Shown here piece after piece: positions 50,806 through 60,290 of a stretch of 64,000 bases of DNA. Source of the DNA: Lysobacter sp. 5GHs7-4. GTDB lineage: Bacteria > Pseudomonadota > Gammaproteobacteria > Xanthomonadales > Xanthomonadaceae. The DNA is taken from assembly GCF_021284765.1 (NCBI RefSeq), contig NZ_CP089924.1, positions 2,994,001-3,058,000 on the forward strand, given 5' to 3'. The position numbers and the translations under genes were made by a program. Every line of letters begins with the position of its first letter. The first letter of the stretch is position 1. A model generated the notes under the pieces. That model was given only the letters and a program-made list of their open reading frames with translations, did no database searches and was not told where the DNA came from.

Positions 50806-52329
50806 ATGGACTCGACGCAGAACGCCATCCTCCTGGGCAAGGCGGTCACCACGCCCGAGAGCGGCCCGGTCTACCTGCAGGCCAAGCTGGGCAATCGCCA
50901 CGGCCTGGTCGCCGGCGCCACCGGCACCGGCAAGACCGTGACCCTGATGACGATCGCCGAAGGCTTTTCGCGCCTGGGCGTGCCGGTGTTCCTGGCCGAC
51001 GTGAAGGGCGATGTGGCCGGCCTGGCCGTCGCCGGAACCCCGAACGACAAGCTGCTGGCGCGCGTCGCCGAACTCGGCGTACCCGATTACACCTCCGAAG
51101 CCAGCCCGACCGTGTTCTGGGATCTGTTCGGCAAGCTCGGCCACCCCGTGCGCACCACGGTCAGCGAGATGGGCCCGACCCTGCTGTCGCGCATCCTCGA
51201 ACTCAACGACACCCAGTCCGGCGTGCTCGACATCGTGTTCAAGCTGGCCGACGACCGCGGCCTGCTGCTGCTCGACCTCAAGGACCTGCGCGCATTGCTG
51301 GCGCTGGTGGCGGAGGAACGCAAGGACATCTCGACGTCCTACGGCCTGGTCAGCACCCAGTCGGTGGGCGCGATTCAGCGCTCGCTGCTGCGCCTGGAGC
51401 AGGAAGGCGGCGACGCCTTCTTCGGCGAACCGGCGCTGGAACTGACCGACCTGATGCGCACCGCGCCCAACGGCCGCGGCATGATCAACATCCTCGCGTC
51501 CGAACAGCTGATCATGAAGCCGCGGCTGTATTCGAGCTTCCTGCTGTGGCTGCTGTCGGAGCTGTTCGAGAACCTGCCCGAGGTCGGCGATCTCGACAAA
51601 CCCAAGCTGGTGTTCGTGTTCGACGAGGCCCACCTGCTGTTCGACGACGCGCCGCCGGCGCTGCAGCAGCGCGTGGAACAGGTGGTGCGCATCATCCGCT
51701 CCAAGGGCGTGGGCGTGTACTTCTGCTCGCAGTTCCCCGACGACGTGCCCGACGACATCCTCGGCCAGCTCGGCAACCGCGTGCAGCACGCGCTGCGTGC
51801 GTTCACGCCGCGCGATCAGAAGGCGGTCAAGACCGCGGCCGAGACCTTCGTGCCGAATCCGGCGCTGAACGTGGCCGAGGCGATTTCCAAGCTCGGCACC
51901 GGCGAGGCGCTGGTGTCGACCCTGCAGGACAAGGGCGTGCCGATGCCGGTGGAACGCACCCTGATCGCGCCGCCGCGTTGCCGCATGGGCGCGATCAGCG
52001 AGGCCGAGCGCGCGCAGGTGCGCGCCGGCAGCCCGGTCGGGCACAAGTACGACAATGCGATCGACCGCGAGTCGGCCGCGGAAATGCTGAGCAAGCGCGC
52101 CGAAACCGCCGCCGTCCAGGCCAAGGCCCCGCCGGCCAAGACCCGCGAACAGGACGATGCCGAGGAAGGCGGCTTCGGCCAGTCGGTCAAGGACGCGGTG
52201 TTCGGCACCAAGCGCCGTCAGGGCATGGTCGAGACCATGGCCAAGCAGACCGCGCGCACCGTCGGCAATCAGATCGGCCGGCAGATCCTGCGCGGACTGC
52301 TGGGCGGCATTTTCGGCGGGCGCAAGTAA
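50806..52329 (+). CDS. HerA-like/DUF853 (YjgR) P-loop ATPase
   Basis: The 507-residue FtsK-HerA superfamily ATPase has Walker A GATGTGKTVTLMT near residue 38, VFLADVKGDV, Walker B VFVFDEAHLLF and FCSQFPDDVPDDIL, as in E. coli YjgR (DUF853). The C-terminus is basic with a glycine-rich end (RGLLGGIFGGRK). The cellular role of YjgR proteins is not established. No nuclease partner (NurA) is adjacent. Confidence 0.92.
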   Translation: MDSTQNAILLGKAVTTPESGPVYLQAKLGNRHGLVAGATGTGKTVTLMTIAEGFSRLGVPVFLADVKGDVAGLAVAGTPNDKLLARVAELGVPDYTSEASPTVFWDLFGKLGHPVRTTVSEMGPTLLSRILELNDTQSGVLDIVFKLADDRGLLLLDLKDLRALLALVAEERKDISTSYGLVSTQSVGAIQRSLLRLEQEGGDAFFGEPALELTDLMRTAPNGRGMINILASEQLIMKPRLYSSFLLWLLSELFENLPEVGDLDKPKLVFVFDEAHLLFDDAPPALQQRVEQVVRIIRSKGVGVYFCSQFPDDVPDDILGQLGNRVQHALRAFTPRDQKAVKTAAETFVPNPALNVAEAISKLGTGEALVSTLQDKGVPMPVERTLIAPPRCRMGAISEAERAQVRAGSPVGHKYDNAIDRESAAEMLSKRAETAAVQAKAPPAKTREQDDAEEGGFGQSVKDAVFGTKRRQGMVETMAKQTARTVGNQIGRQILRGLLGGIFGGRK

Positions 52330-52390
52330 GGCCGCGCCGCCATCCGTTCCCCCAACCCCTGTTCCGATCGTCCACAAGGAGCCTGACCGT

Positions 52391-52876
52391 ATGAATCCGA
52401 AGTTGCTCGTGCTCGCCAGCGCCGCCGTGATCGCTCTGGCCGCCTGCGAAAAGAAGCCGGCCGAACCCGTCGCAGCGGCGCCCGCGGCGGATGCCGCCGT
52501 GGCCCCGGCCGCGACGCCGGAACCGGCGCCGCCGGCCGTGCCCGCGCTGGACGCCAAGGCCTTCGCCGGCACCTTCAGCGGCACCCTGCCCTGCGCCGAC
52601 TGCCCGGGCATCGACACCAAGCTCGAACTCAAGGCCGATGGCACCTACGCCGTCGAGGACGTCTATCAGGACCGCAAGGACGGCAACACCAAGGGCGACG
52701 GCACCTGGACCGCCGAGGAAGCCGGCGCGCGCATCCGCCTGGACCCCAACAGCAAGAGCGACGAAGACCGCCTGTACCAGGTCGTTTCGGCCGACGAGAT
52801 CCGTGCGCTGGACAAGGACGGCAAGGCCATCGAGAGCCAGGCCAACCTCAGCCTGAAGCGCCAGGCCGCGCAGTAA
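52391..52876 (+). CDS. NlpE-like lipoprotein
   Basis: The 161-residue product has a lipoprotein signal (LAAC, Cys19), an Ala/Pro linker and an NlpE N-terminal-type domain with AGTFSGTLPCADCPGIDTKLELKADGTY-type sequence, whose CxxC matches the copper-responsive pair of E. coli NlpE. NlpE senses surface contact and envelope stress upstream of Cpx; only the N-terminal domain is present here. AAGGAG precedes the ATG. It is followed by greB after 6 bp. Confidence 0.88.
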   Translation: MNPKLLVLASAAVIALAACEKKPAEPVAAAPAADAAVAPAATPEPAPPAVPALDAKAFAGTFSGTLPCADCPGIDTKLELKADGTYAVEDVYQDRKDGNTKGDGTWTAEEAGARIRLDPNSKSDEDRLYQVVSADEIRALDKDGKAIESQANLSLKRQAAQ

Positions 52877-52882
52877 GCGCGC

Positions 52883-53389
52883 ATGGGCCGATGGCGACCT
52901 CCCGCGCAGCAAAGCACCGCGCTGATCACGCGGGAGGGCTTCGACCGGCTCAAACAGGAGTTGGACGAGCTATGGCGCGTCAAACGTCCTGAAGTGGTGA
53001 AAGCCCTGGCCGCCGCGGCGGCCGAGGGCGATCGCTCGGAGAACGCCGAGTACACCTATCGCAAGAAGCAGTTGGGCGAGATCGACCGCCGCGTGCGCTA
53101 TCTGAGCAAGCGCGTGCCCGCGCTGAAGGTGGTCGAGACCGCGCCCAGCGATCCGGACGCGGTGTATTTCGGCGCCTGGGTGGAAGTGGAGCATGTCGCC
53201 AGCGGCGATCTGCAGCGCTATCGCGTCGTCGGGCCCGACGAGACCGATGCGCGCCTGGGGCATATCAGCATCGATTCGCCGCTGGCGCGGGCGATGCTGA
53301 AAAAGCGCGTCGACGACGAATTCGAGGCGGCACTGCCGGGCGGCGCGACGCGGTTTGCGATCGTCGAAGTGCGGTACGAGGGCAGTTGA
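52883..53389 (+). CDS. greB: Transcription elongation factor GreB
   Basis: Rescues backtracked RNA polymerase by stimulating transcript cleavage. The 168-residue product has the N-terminal coiled coil with the acidic tip ([22 protein letters not shown]) and the C-terminal FKBP-like domain ([23 protein letters not shown]). The longer linker and [11 protein letters not shown] pattern favour GreB over GreA. Start ATG at 52883 is 6 bp after the NlpE-like stop. Confidence 0.94.
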   Translation: MGRWRPPAQQSTALITREGFDRLKQELDELWRVKRPEVVKALAAAAAEGDRSENAEYTYRKKQLGEIDRRVRYLSKRVPALKVVETAPSDPDAVYFGAWVEVEHVASGDLQRYRVVGPDETDARLGHISIDSPLARAMLKKRVDDEFEAALPGGATRFAIVEVRYEGS

Positions 53390-53420
53390 GCCGCGAGAGC
53401 ATGGCGGCGCGCTAAAGTCA

Positions 53421-53499
53421 CTGGATCCCCGCCTTCGCGGGGATGACGGATCGAGAGATGGCGCTGAAGTCACGGCACCCCCGCGTTCGTGGGGATGAC
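53421..53499. repeat. Pair of REP-like palindromes after greB
   Basis: Two directly repeated palindromes: 53421-53447 (CTGGATCCCCGCC-TTC-GCGGGGATGAC core) and 53473-53499 (a variant CCCCCGCGTTCGTGGGGATGAC). They are spaced by GGATCGAGAGATGGCGCTGAAGTCA-type DNA. The first is nearly the inverse of the unit in the 22.2-kb tandem repeat, so this is a dispersed family. Confidence 0.8.
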
Positions 53500-53561
53500 G
53501 GATTGGAAGGGCGTCGCGAATAAAGGACAGCGTCGGCGAATCGGGCGACCGAACGAGCGGG

Positions 53562-54230
53562 CTAACCGCCCGCGCCCGCCTCCGCATCCAACAACGCATC
53601 AGGACTGGGCGTGTCCTCCATGTACACCGGCGCGGACTTGCTCGACAGCTTGCGCTCCGGACCGTAACGATAGGCTTCGTCGCCCTGGCCGCTGTCGTTG
53701 ACGTGGCCGCGCTGGACGATGCGCGCGCCGTTCAACAGGTTCCAGCTGAACTTCAGGCTGTCGTGGCTGTTGGTGCGGCTGTAGCGCTCCGCGTCCAGGC
53801 CGATCAGGCGCATGCGCTGGGTCTGCGCGTCGTAGCGATAGCGGTAGGTGGTCGCGGTGGCGGTGGTGCCGCCGGTCAGGTCTTCGACGATCAGCACGCC
53901 CTTCTTGAACGACAGCGAGGCCGATCCGAGAGGTGCGACTTCGAGTTCGGCCTCGCCCGTGGGCGAATGGCCCCAGTCGAGTTCGTCCTTGTAGCCCAGC
54001 ATCACCTTCAGCAGGCGCTTCTCGTCGTTGCCGCCGACGTAGGCGGTGTCGCCGATACCGTCGCCATTGAAGTCGCCGTCCAGGCGATTCTCGACGTGCG
54101 AGTCGTCGGGCAGATAGTCCAGCAACATCTGGGTCGTCATCGGCTCCAGCTTGGGCTCCTGCGCCCAGGCCGCGCCGGCGAACGCCAGCACCAGCCCCAT
54201 CCCCACCCACATCGTCATAGCGCGCTGCAT
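53562..54230 (-). CDS. Secreted protein with FG-GAP-like segment, function unknown
   Basis: The 222-residue product has a signal peptide (residues 1-21, cleavage after AWA) and a beta-rich body. RLDGDFNGDGIGDTAYVGG resembles a calcium-binding FG-GAP/VCBS loop, and RYRYDAQTQRMRLIGLDAERYSRT is typical of small periplasmic proteins of plate-count bacteria with no known role. ATG at 54230 is set by the signal peptide; the frame is open to 54335. Monocistronic. Confidence 0.75.
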   Translation of the reverse strand: MQRAMTMWVGMGLVLAFAGAAWAQEPKLEPMTTQMLLDYLPDDSHVENRLDGDFNGDGIGDTAYVGGNDEKRLLKVMLGYKDELDWGHSPTGEAELEVAPLGSASLSFKKGVLIVEDLTGGTTATATTYRYRYDAQTQRMRLIGLDAERYSRTNSHDSLKFSWNLLNGARIVQRGHVNDSGQGDEAYRYGPERKLSSKSAPVYMEDTPSPDALLDAEAGAGG

Positions 54231-54378
54231 CGTCCATCCCCTGTGCCGGTCCCTGGCGCCGATCCTACGCCTGCGCCGCTTCCCTGGTTGACGCGAAATC
54301 GGGATCGTCCAGGACAGGCCGGTGATGACCGCCACGCCGCGCGCCGCCTAAGATGACCGCGACAACCGGAGATGCGAT

Positions 54379-55614
54379 TTGGAATTCGACGCCCGATGGC
54401 AGGGCCTGCTCAGCGCGATCGCGATCGGCCTGCTGATCGGCGTCGTGCGCGAGCGCGCCCATGCCGGCGACCGCACCGCCGTGGCCGGCGTGCGCACGCA
54501 TGCGGTGGTCGCGATCGCGGCCGCCGTCGCCGTTCCGCTGGGCACCGCGGTGCTGGCGGCGCTGGTGGTAGTGATCGGCGCGCTGTCGCTGGCCAGCTAT
54601 CTGTCCACGCGCGGGGACGATCCCGGCCTGACCGGCGAAGTCGCACTGCCGGCGACCGCGCTGCTCGCCGCCTACGCGCAAGGCGAGCCGGCCGTGGCCG
54701 CGGGCCTGGGCGTGATCGTCGCCGGCCTCTTGTTCGCCAAGCAGCCGCTGCAGGCCTTCGCGCGCAAGGTCGTGTCCGAGCGCGAACTGCAGGATGCGCT
54801 GCTGCTGGCCGCGGCGGCGCTGATCGTGCTGCCGCTGCTGCCGGACACACCGGTCGATCCCTGGGGCGTGCTGGTGCCGTCGGCCTTGTGGCGCCTGGTG
54901 GTGCTGGTAATGGCGGTGGGCATGCTGGGGCATATCGCCCTGCGCGGCGTCGGCGCGCGCTGGGGACTGCCGGTGGCCGGTTTCTTCTCGGGCTTCGCGT
55001 CCTCAACCGCGGCGGTGGCGGGTTTCGGCGAACGCAGCCGCGGCGAGGCCGGTCTGACCGGCGTATCCGCGGCGGCGGTGCTGCTCGCCAATCTGGCGTC
55101 GCTGGCCTTGTTCGCGGGCGTGATCGGCACCGCCGCGCCGACGCTGTTGCGCGCCAGCGCCTGGCCCTTGGCCGCCGCGGCGTCGGTGCTGGTGGTCGCC
55201 GCCGCGCTGGGACTGCACCGCGGCGCCGGCAGCGATGCGCTGCCCAAGGCGCCGCCCGCACGCGCGTTCCGGCTGGGCCAGGCCTTGTTGCTGGCCGCGG
55301 TGATCGCGGCGGTGTTGCTGCTGTCGGCGTGGATGCGCCATCTGTTCGGCGATACCGGCGCCCTGGTCACCGCCATGCTGGTGGCGCTGGCGGAACTGCA
55401 CGCGGCCGCGGCCAGCGTGGCCCAGCTCGCCCAGGCCGGCGATCTGAGCCTGGACCATGCGCGCTGGGGCGTGGTCGGTCTGCTCGCGGCCAGCGCCGCG
55501 GCCAAGACCGTGCTGGCCTTCGCCAGCGGCAACCGCCGCTATGCGCTGCATGTGGGCGCCGGCCTGGCGGGCATGGCCGCGGCGGCGGCCGCGGCGACCT
55601 GGGCCACCGCCTAG
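54379..55614 (+). CDS. MgtC/SapB-DUF4010 family membrane protein
   Basis: The 411-residue polytopic protein has about 12 helices. The N-terminal third is MgtC-like (AIGLLIGVVRERAHAGDRTAVAGVRTHAVVA); the rest matches the DUF4010-type half (GFFSGFASSTAAVAGFGERSR). Transport or regulatory role unknown. The start is a TTG at 54379 with GGAG about 9 nt upstream; an ATG 7 bp upstream is in another frame. Convergent with rimO, 7 bp apart. Confidence 0.88.
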   Translation: MEFDARWQGLLSAIAIGLLIGVVRERAHAGDRTAVAGVRTHAVVAIAAAVAVPLGTAVLAALVVVIGALSLASYLSTRGDDPGLTGEVALPATALLAAYAQGEPAVAAGLGVIVAGLLFAKQPLQAFARKVVSERELQDALLLAAAALIVLPLLPDTPVDPWGVLVPSALWRLVVLVMAVGMLGHIALRGVGARWGLPVAGFFSGFASSTAAVAGFGERSRGEAGLTGVSAAAVLLANLASLALFAGVIGTAAPTLLRASAWPLAAAASVLVVAAALGLHRGAGSDALPKAPPARAFRLGQALLLAAVIAAVLLLSAWMRHLFGDTGALVTAMLVALAELHAAAASVAQLAQAGDLSLDHARWGVVGLLAASAAAKTVLAFASGNRRYALHVGAGLAGMAAAAAAATWATA

Positions 55615-55621
55615 AACCGGC

Positions 55622-56995
55622 TCAATCCTCGAACGCGACCTCGCCGTAGAGGTCGTGTTCGTCGCTGCCCATGATCTGCACGTCGACGAATTCGCCAGGC
55701 TGCAAGCCGGCCTCAAAGCCGTTCTGGATCTGCACCAGGCCGTCGATGTCGGGCGCGTCGCCCATGCTGCGCGCGATCGCCAGTTCGCCGTCCAGCGCGT
55801 CGACGATGCAACGCTGCACGCTGCCCACCTTCGCCTCCAGCTTGGCCGCGGAGATCTCGGCCTGGCGCTCCATGAAGCGCGCCAGACGTTCCTGCTTGAC
55901 CTCCTCGGGCAGCGGATCGGGCAGCGCATTGGCCTGGGCGCCGTCCACCGGCGAATAGGCGAACGCGCCGACGCGGTCCAACTGGGCCTCGTCGAGGAAG
56001 TCCAGCAGCTCCTCGAACTCGGCCTCGGTCTCGCCCGGGAATCCGACGATGAACGTGCTGCGGATGGTGATGTCCGGCGCGATGCCGCGCCAGCGCTGGA
56101 TGCGCTCCAGGGTCTTGTCGACCGCGCCGGGCCGCTTCATCAGCTTGAGCACGCGCGGGCTGGCGTGCTGGAACGGGATGTCCAGGTACGGCAGCAGGAT
56201 CGGCATTCCGTTGGCGCCGGTCTGCGCCATCAGCGGAATGATCTCGTCCACGTGCGGATACGGATAGACGTAGTGCAGGCGCGTCCACAGGCCGAGTTCG
56301 CCCAGGCCCTCGCACAGCGCCTTCATGCGGGTCTGGTAGGTCTTGCCGCGCCATTCGCGCTCGGCGTACTTCACGTCCACGCCGTAGGCCGACGTGTCCT
56401 GCGAGATCACCAGCAGCTCGCGCACGCCGCCCATGGCCAGCTTCTCGGCCTCGCGCAGCACCTGGTCGACCGGGCGCGAGACCAGGTCGCCGCGCATCGA
56501 GGGAATGATGCAGAAGCTGCAGCGGTGATTGCAGCCTTCGGAAATCTTCAGATAGGCGTAGTGCTTGGGCGTGAGCTTGACGCCGATGCCCTCCTCGCCC
56601 TCGAACGCGCGGCGCGGCACCAGGTCGACGAAGGGGTCGTGCCTGGGCGGCAGCGCGCTGTGCACCGCGGTCATCACGCTGGCGTAGTCCTGCGGGCCGC
56701 TGATCGACAGCACGTCGGGGTGGGTTTCGCGGATCAGCTCCGAACGCTTGCCCAAACAGCCGGTGACGATGACCTTGCCGTTCTCGGCGATCGCCTCGCC
56801 GATCGCGTCCAGCGACTCGGTCACCGCCGAGTCAATGAAGCCGCAGGTGTTGACCACCACCACGTCGGCGGCGTCGTAGCTCTGCACGATGTCGTAGCCC
56901 TCCACACGCAGCTGGGTGAGGATGCGCTCGGAATCGACCAGGGCCTTGGGGCAACCGAGGCTGACGAAACCGACTTTGGGATTGGCTAGGGACAT
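55622..56995 (-). CDS. rimO: Ribosomal protein uS12 methylthiotransferase
   Basis: Adds a methylthio group to Asp88/89 of ribosomal protein S12. The 457-residue product has the N-terminal cluster cysteines ([30 protein letters not shown]), the radical-SAM motif [16 protein letters not shown], and a C-terminal TRAM domain ([19 protein letters not shown]). Normal length for the family. Confidence 0.97.
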   Translation of the reverse strand: MSLANPKVGFVSLGCPKALVDSERILTQLRVEGYDIVQSYDAADVVVVNTCGFIDSAVTESLDAIGEAIAENGKVIVTGCLGKRSELIRETHPDVLSISGPQDYASVMTAVHSALPPRHDPFVDLVPRRAFEGEEGIGVKLTPKHYAYLKISEGCNHRCSFCIIPSMRGDLVSRPVDQVLREAEKLAMGGVRELLVISQDTSAYGVDVKYAEREWRGKTYQTRMKALCEGLGELGLWTRLHYVYPYPHVDEIIPLMAQTGANGMPILLPYLDIPFQHASPRVLKLMKRPGAVDKTLERIQRWRGIAPDITIRSTFIVGFPGETEAEFEELLDFLDEAQLDRVGAFAYSPVDGAQANALPDPLPEEVKQERLARFMERQAEISAAKLEAKVGSVQRCIVDALDGELAIARSMGDAPDIDGLVQIQNGFEAGLQPGEFVDVQIMGSDEHDLYGEVAFED

Positions 56996-57165
56996 GCGGT
57001 AAGGCCTGGCGGGACGCGCGGTTGCGCATGCGCGCGAGGCCGGACGTACTGGCTGAGTGAGGAAGGCGGTAACGCGGCTGCGGGCGGAACTACGCGGCCG
57101 GGGTCGCGAATTATAGCCCTGGCGCTAAACTGGACTGGATTCCCGCAGCTGAACGGAGGCCGCCC

Positions 57166-57828
57166 ATGGGCCACTGGACCGATCTGGACACCCCGCACGG
57201 CCCGGTCGCGGCCTGGCGCGCCGAACCCACCGGCCCCTCGCGCGGCGCGCTGGTCGTGCTGCAGGAGATCTTCGGGGTCAACGCGCACATCCGCGCCGTG
57301 GCCGAGCGCTTCGCCCAGGCCGGCTATGTCGCCCTGGCGCCGGACCTGTTCGCCCCGGTGCAGGCGCACGTCGAGCTGGGTTACGGCAGCGACGACGCCG
57401 CGCGCGGCGGCGAGCTGCGCAGCGCGGTCGGCTTCGACCGCGCGATCGATATCGCCGGCGTGGCCTCGCACCGGCTGCAGGACGAAGGCCTGCGCACCGG
57501 CGCGGTCGGCTATTGCTGGGGCGGCAGTCTGGCCTTCCTGTGCAATACCCGCCTGGGCCTGCCCGCGGTGAGCTACTACGGCGCGCGCACCGTGCCGTTC
57601 CTGGGCGAACCCACGCGCGCGCCGATGCTGTTCCACTTCGGCGAACGCGACGCCAGCATCCCGCCGCAGGCCATCGACGCCCATCGCGCGGCGCTGCCGA
57701 CCGCACCGATCTATCTCTACAACGCCGGCCACGGCTTCAACTGCGATCTGCGCGCGGACTACCACGCAGACAGCGCCGAGCTCGCCTGGCGGCGCACCCT
57801 GGACTTCTTCGCGGACGCACTGAAATGA
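57166..57828 (+). CDS. Dienelactone hydrolase family protein
   Basis: Cytoplasmic alpha/beta hydrolase, 220 residues, with the DLH triad: Cys117 in GYCWGGSLAF, Asp162 in GERDASIPP and His189 in AGHGFNCD. The ILQEIFGVN-like strand VVLQEIFGVNAHIR near residue 32 is characteristic. Natural substrate unknown; no aromatic-degradation genes are nearby. It leads a four-gene run with 4-bp overlaps. Confidence 0.92.
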   Translation: MGHWTDLDTPHGPVAAWRAEPTGPSRGALVVLQEIFGVNAHIRAVAERFAQAGYVALAPDLFAPVQAHVELGYGSDDAARGGELRSAVGFDRAIDIAGVASHRLQDEGLRTGAVGYCWGGSLAFLCNTRLGLPAVSYYGARTVPFLGEPTRAPMLFHFGERDASIPPQAIDAHRAALPTAPIYLYNAGHGFNCDLRADYHADSAELAWRRTLDFFADALK

Positions 57829-58235
57829 ACGCCTGGCACCTGCACCCGCAATTGGCGGACGACACCCACCCGATCGCCCAGTTCAAGCTGTGCGAGCTGC
57901 GCCTGATGGACGACGCCAACCACCCCTGGCTGATCCTGGTGCCGCGCGTCGAGGACGCGGTGGAGCTGATCGATCTGGACGAGGCGCAGCAGATCGAGCT
58001 GATGCGCGAGATCGCCGTGACCAGCCGCGCGCTGCAGAACGCGTTTTCGCCGCACAAGCTCAACGTGGCCGCGCTGGGCAACCTGGTGCCGCAGCTGCAC
58101 GTGCACGTGATCGCGCGCTTCCGCGAGGACATCGCCTGGCCGCGCCCGGTGTGGGGCATGGCCACCGCCCAGCCCTACTCGCCCGAGGCGCTGGTGCGGC
58201 GCATCCGCGCCCTGCAGGACGCGCTGGCGACGTGA
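57825..58235 (+). CDS. HIT family protein
   Basis: Small nucleotide hydrolase or transferase of the histidine-triad family, 136 residues. The triad reads Q-L-H-V-H (Gln90, His92, His94) instead of H-x-H-x-H, the variant found in many proteobacterial HIT proteins. NPHKLN-like SPHKLNVAALGN precedes it. ATG overlaps the DLH stop and its own stop overlaps the pxpB start. Confidence 0.9.
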   Translation: MNAWHLHPQLADDTHPIAQFKLCELRLMDDANHPWLILVPRVEDAVELIDLDEAQQIELMREIAVTSRALQNAFSPHKLNVAALGNLVPQLHVHVIARFREDIAWPRPVWGMATAQPYSPEALVRRIRALQDALAT

Positions 58236-58930
58236 GCGCCGCCGCGCCGGACTGCGAGGCGCTGGCCGACGACGCCTGGCTGTTGCGCCTGGGATCGGCC
58301 ATCGATGCGGACGCGAACGCGCGCGTGCATGCCTGGTGCGCGCAGCTGCGTGCGTGCGCACCGGCGTGGCTGCGCGACCTGGTGCCCGCCTACGCCAGCC
58401 TGGCGCTGTTCTTCGACCCCGCCCAGGTCGGCGCCGATGACGCGCGCGAGTGGTTGCTGATGCAATGCGCGGCGGCCGGCGACGCCGCCACGGCCGCCGC
58501 GGCGGGACGCACCGTAGATGTTCCGGTCGCCTACGGCGGCCGTTACGGCCCCGACCTGGACACCAGCGCGCAGGAGTTGGGTCTGTCGCCGCAGGCGCTG
58601 GCCGAACGCCACAGCGGCGCGCTCTACACTGTGGCGATGATCGGTTTCGCCCCGGGCTTCCCCTACCTGTCGGGCCTGGCGCCGGAACTCGCGCTGCCGC
58701 GCCTGGCCACGCCACGCACCGATGTGGCGGCCGGCAGCGTCGCCATCGGCGGCGCGCAGACCGGCATCTACCCGCGCCCCGGTCCCGGCGGCTGGCGATT
58801 GCTGGGGCGCACGCCGCTGCGGTTGTTCGATGCCGCGCGCGCCGCGCCCAGCCTGCTGCAACCCGGCGACCGTGTGCGTTTCCGGTCGATCGACCCAGCC
58901 GAGTTCGAGCACCTGGAAGCCGCGCCGTGA
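58232..58930 (+). CDS. pxpB: 5-oxoprolinase subunit PxpB
   Basis: Subunit of the ATP-dependent 5-oxoprolinase PxpABC, which converts pyroglutamate to glutamate. The 232-residue product has the AHS1/KipI domain: VPVAYGGRYGPDLD, GFAPGFPYLSGL, LPRLATPRTDVAAGSVAIGG and GGWRLLGRTPL. GTG start overlaps the HIT stop (GTGA). PxpA is not in the window. Confidence 0.94.
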   Translation: MSAAAPDCEALADDAWLLRLGSAIDADANARVHAWCAQLRACAPAWLRDLVPAYASLALFFDPAQVGADDAREWLLMQCAAAGDAATAAAAGRTVDVPVAYGGRYGPDLDTSAQELGLSPQALAERHSGALYTVAMIGFAPGFPYLSGLAPELALPRLATPRTDVAAGSVAIGGAQTGIYPRPGPGGWRLLGRTPLRLFDAARAAPSLLQPGDRVRFRSIDPAEFEHLEAAP

Positions 58931-59907
58931 GTACGGCCCGCAAGCGTGACGACGCCTGCATGGAGGTGCTCAACGCCGGCCCGCTGAGCCTGGTGCAGGA
59001 CCTGGGCCGCGACGGCTGGCGCCATCTCGGCGTCGGCCGTGGCGGCGCACTGGACCCGGATTGCGCGGCGTTGGCCAATGCGCTGGTCGGCAACCATGCC
59101 GGTGCCGCGGTGCTGGAATTCGCCCTGCAAGGGCCGACGCTGCGCCTGCCGCAACCGCTGCGCATCGCGGTGCTGGGCGCCGCCTGCGAAGCGCGCTTCG
59201 ACGGCCAAGCGCTGCCGCTGGCGCGCCCGGTCGGGCTGCCCGCCGGCACGCTCGCGCTGGGCGGCATGCGCGAGGGCGCGCGCGCCTGGCTGGCGGTGTA
59301 CGGTGGCATCGACGTGCCGCCGGTCCTGGGCAGCCGCGCCACCGATCTGCGCGGCGGCTTCGGCGGCGTCGACGGCCGCGCTTTGCGCAAGGGCGACCGG
59401 TTGCCGATCGGCGCGCACACCGGCATCGACGTCGCCGCGCCACAGGCGACCGCGTGGTGGATCGACCCGCGCGCCGGCCAGCTTGCGCAAGAACCGATCC
59501 GCTACATCGCAAGCGAAGCCGCGGCAATGCGCTCGCCCGCGCAAGAGCTGTCGCGGCAGCCCTGGCAGGTGCACGCCGCCAGCAACCGCCAGGGCCTGCG
59601 CCTGGACGGCGCGGCGCTGCAGGCGCCCGACGCCGGCGGCCTGTCCGAGCCGGTCGCACCGGGCACGATCCAACTGCCTTCCGACGGCCGCCCCATCGTG
59701 TTGCTGGCCGATGCGCAGACGGTCGGCGGCTACGCGCGCCTGGGCCATGTGATCGCCGCCGATCTGCCGCGGCTGGCGCAGTTGCGCCCCAACCAGCATT
59801 TGCGATTCCGCGCCTGCAACGCGGCCGAAGCGCAGGCCGCCGCGGCCGCCGCACGCGCGCAGCGTGCGCGATTGGAATGGGCCATTGCAACGCGCCTGGG
59901 CGCGTAA
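58927..59907 (+). CDS. pxpC: 5-oxoprolinase subunit PxpC
   Basis: Partner of PxpB in 5-oxoprolinase (AHS2/KipA domain), 326 residues. Visible landmarks: LVQDLGRDGWRHLGVGRGGALD at the N-terminus, GSRATDLRGGFGGVDGR, QTVGGYARLGHVIAADLP near the C-terminus. GTG at 58927 overlaps the pxpB stop; an internal ATG 33 nt later is possible. Last gene of the overlapping operon. Confidence 0.94.
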   Translation: MSTARKRDDACMEVLNAGPLSLVQDLGRDGWRHLGVGRGGALDPDCAALANALVGNHAGAAVLEFALQGPTLRLPQPLRIAVLGAACEARFDGQALPLARPVGLPAGTLALGGMREGARAWLAVYGGIDVPPVLGSRATDLRGGFGGVDGRALRKGDRLPIGAHTGIDVAAPQATAWWIDPRAGQLAQEPIRYIASEAAAMRSPAQELSRQPWQVHAASNRQGLRLDGAALQAPDAGGLSEPVAPGTIQLPSDGRPIVLLADAQTVGGYARLGHVIAADLPRLAQLRPNQHLRFRACNAAEAQAAAAAARAQRARLEWAIATRLGA

Positions 59908-60290
59908 TTCGCGCCGCATAGTCCAGCGCGCATCACGCGCAACGCACTCGAAATCCAGCACCTGCGCGCCCAACCGGTGCCGGCACATGCGCGCCCGACA
60001 TCAGCGCGACGCCTTCCTTCCACACCGCATCCGTGGCGGCGGGCACGCATTGGACAAACCGCCGTCAATAGGCGTATCACGGCAGGCAAATCACGGCCCA
60101 ATCCATAGACACATCGCCGATGACCCAGCCATCCGGACATGACGCGCACGCCATTGCATCGGTCCGTACCCGACAGCCGCTGGACGCGCGGCGGGTCCGG
60201 GGGTGACGCTCTGAGCAAGCGTCTTCTTGCAGCGCAGCGTGCCGGCCCCGGTCGGCCGAGGCCGCGGCGCACGAGCCGGCGTCGCGGGCC
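59908..60290 (+). other. Intergenic region, 383 bp
   Basis: No supported gene on either strand. Near the right end GACGCT/AGCGTC (60205-60223) makes a short stem followed by TTCTT, which could terminate the pxp operon, though it is 300 bp past pxpC. No ECF sigma-factor gene is present upstream of the kinase. Confidence 0.45.
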
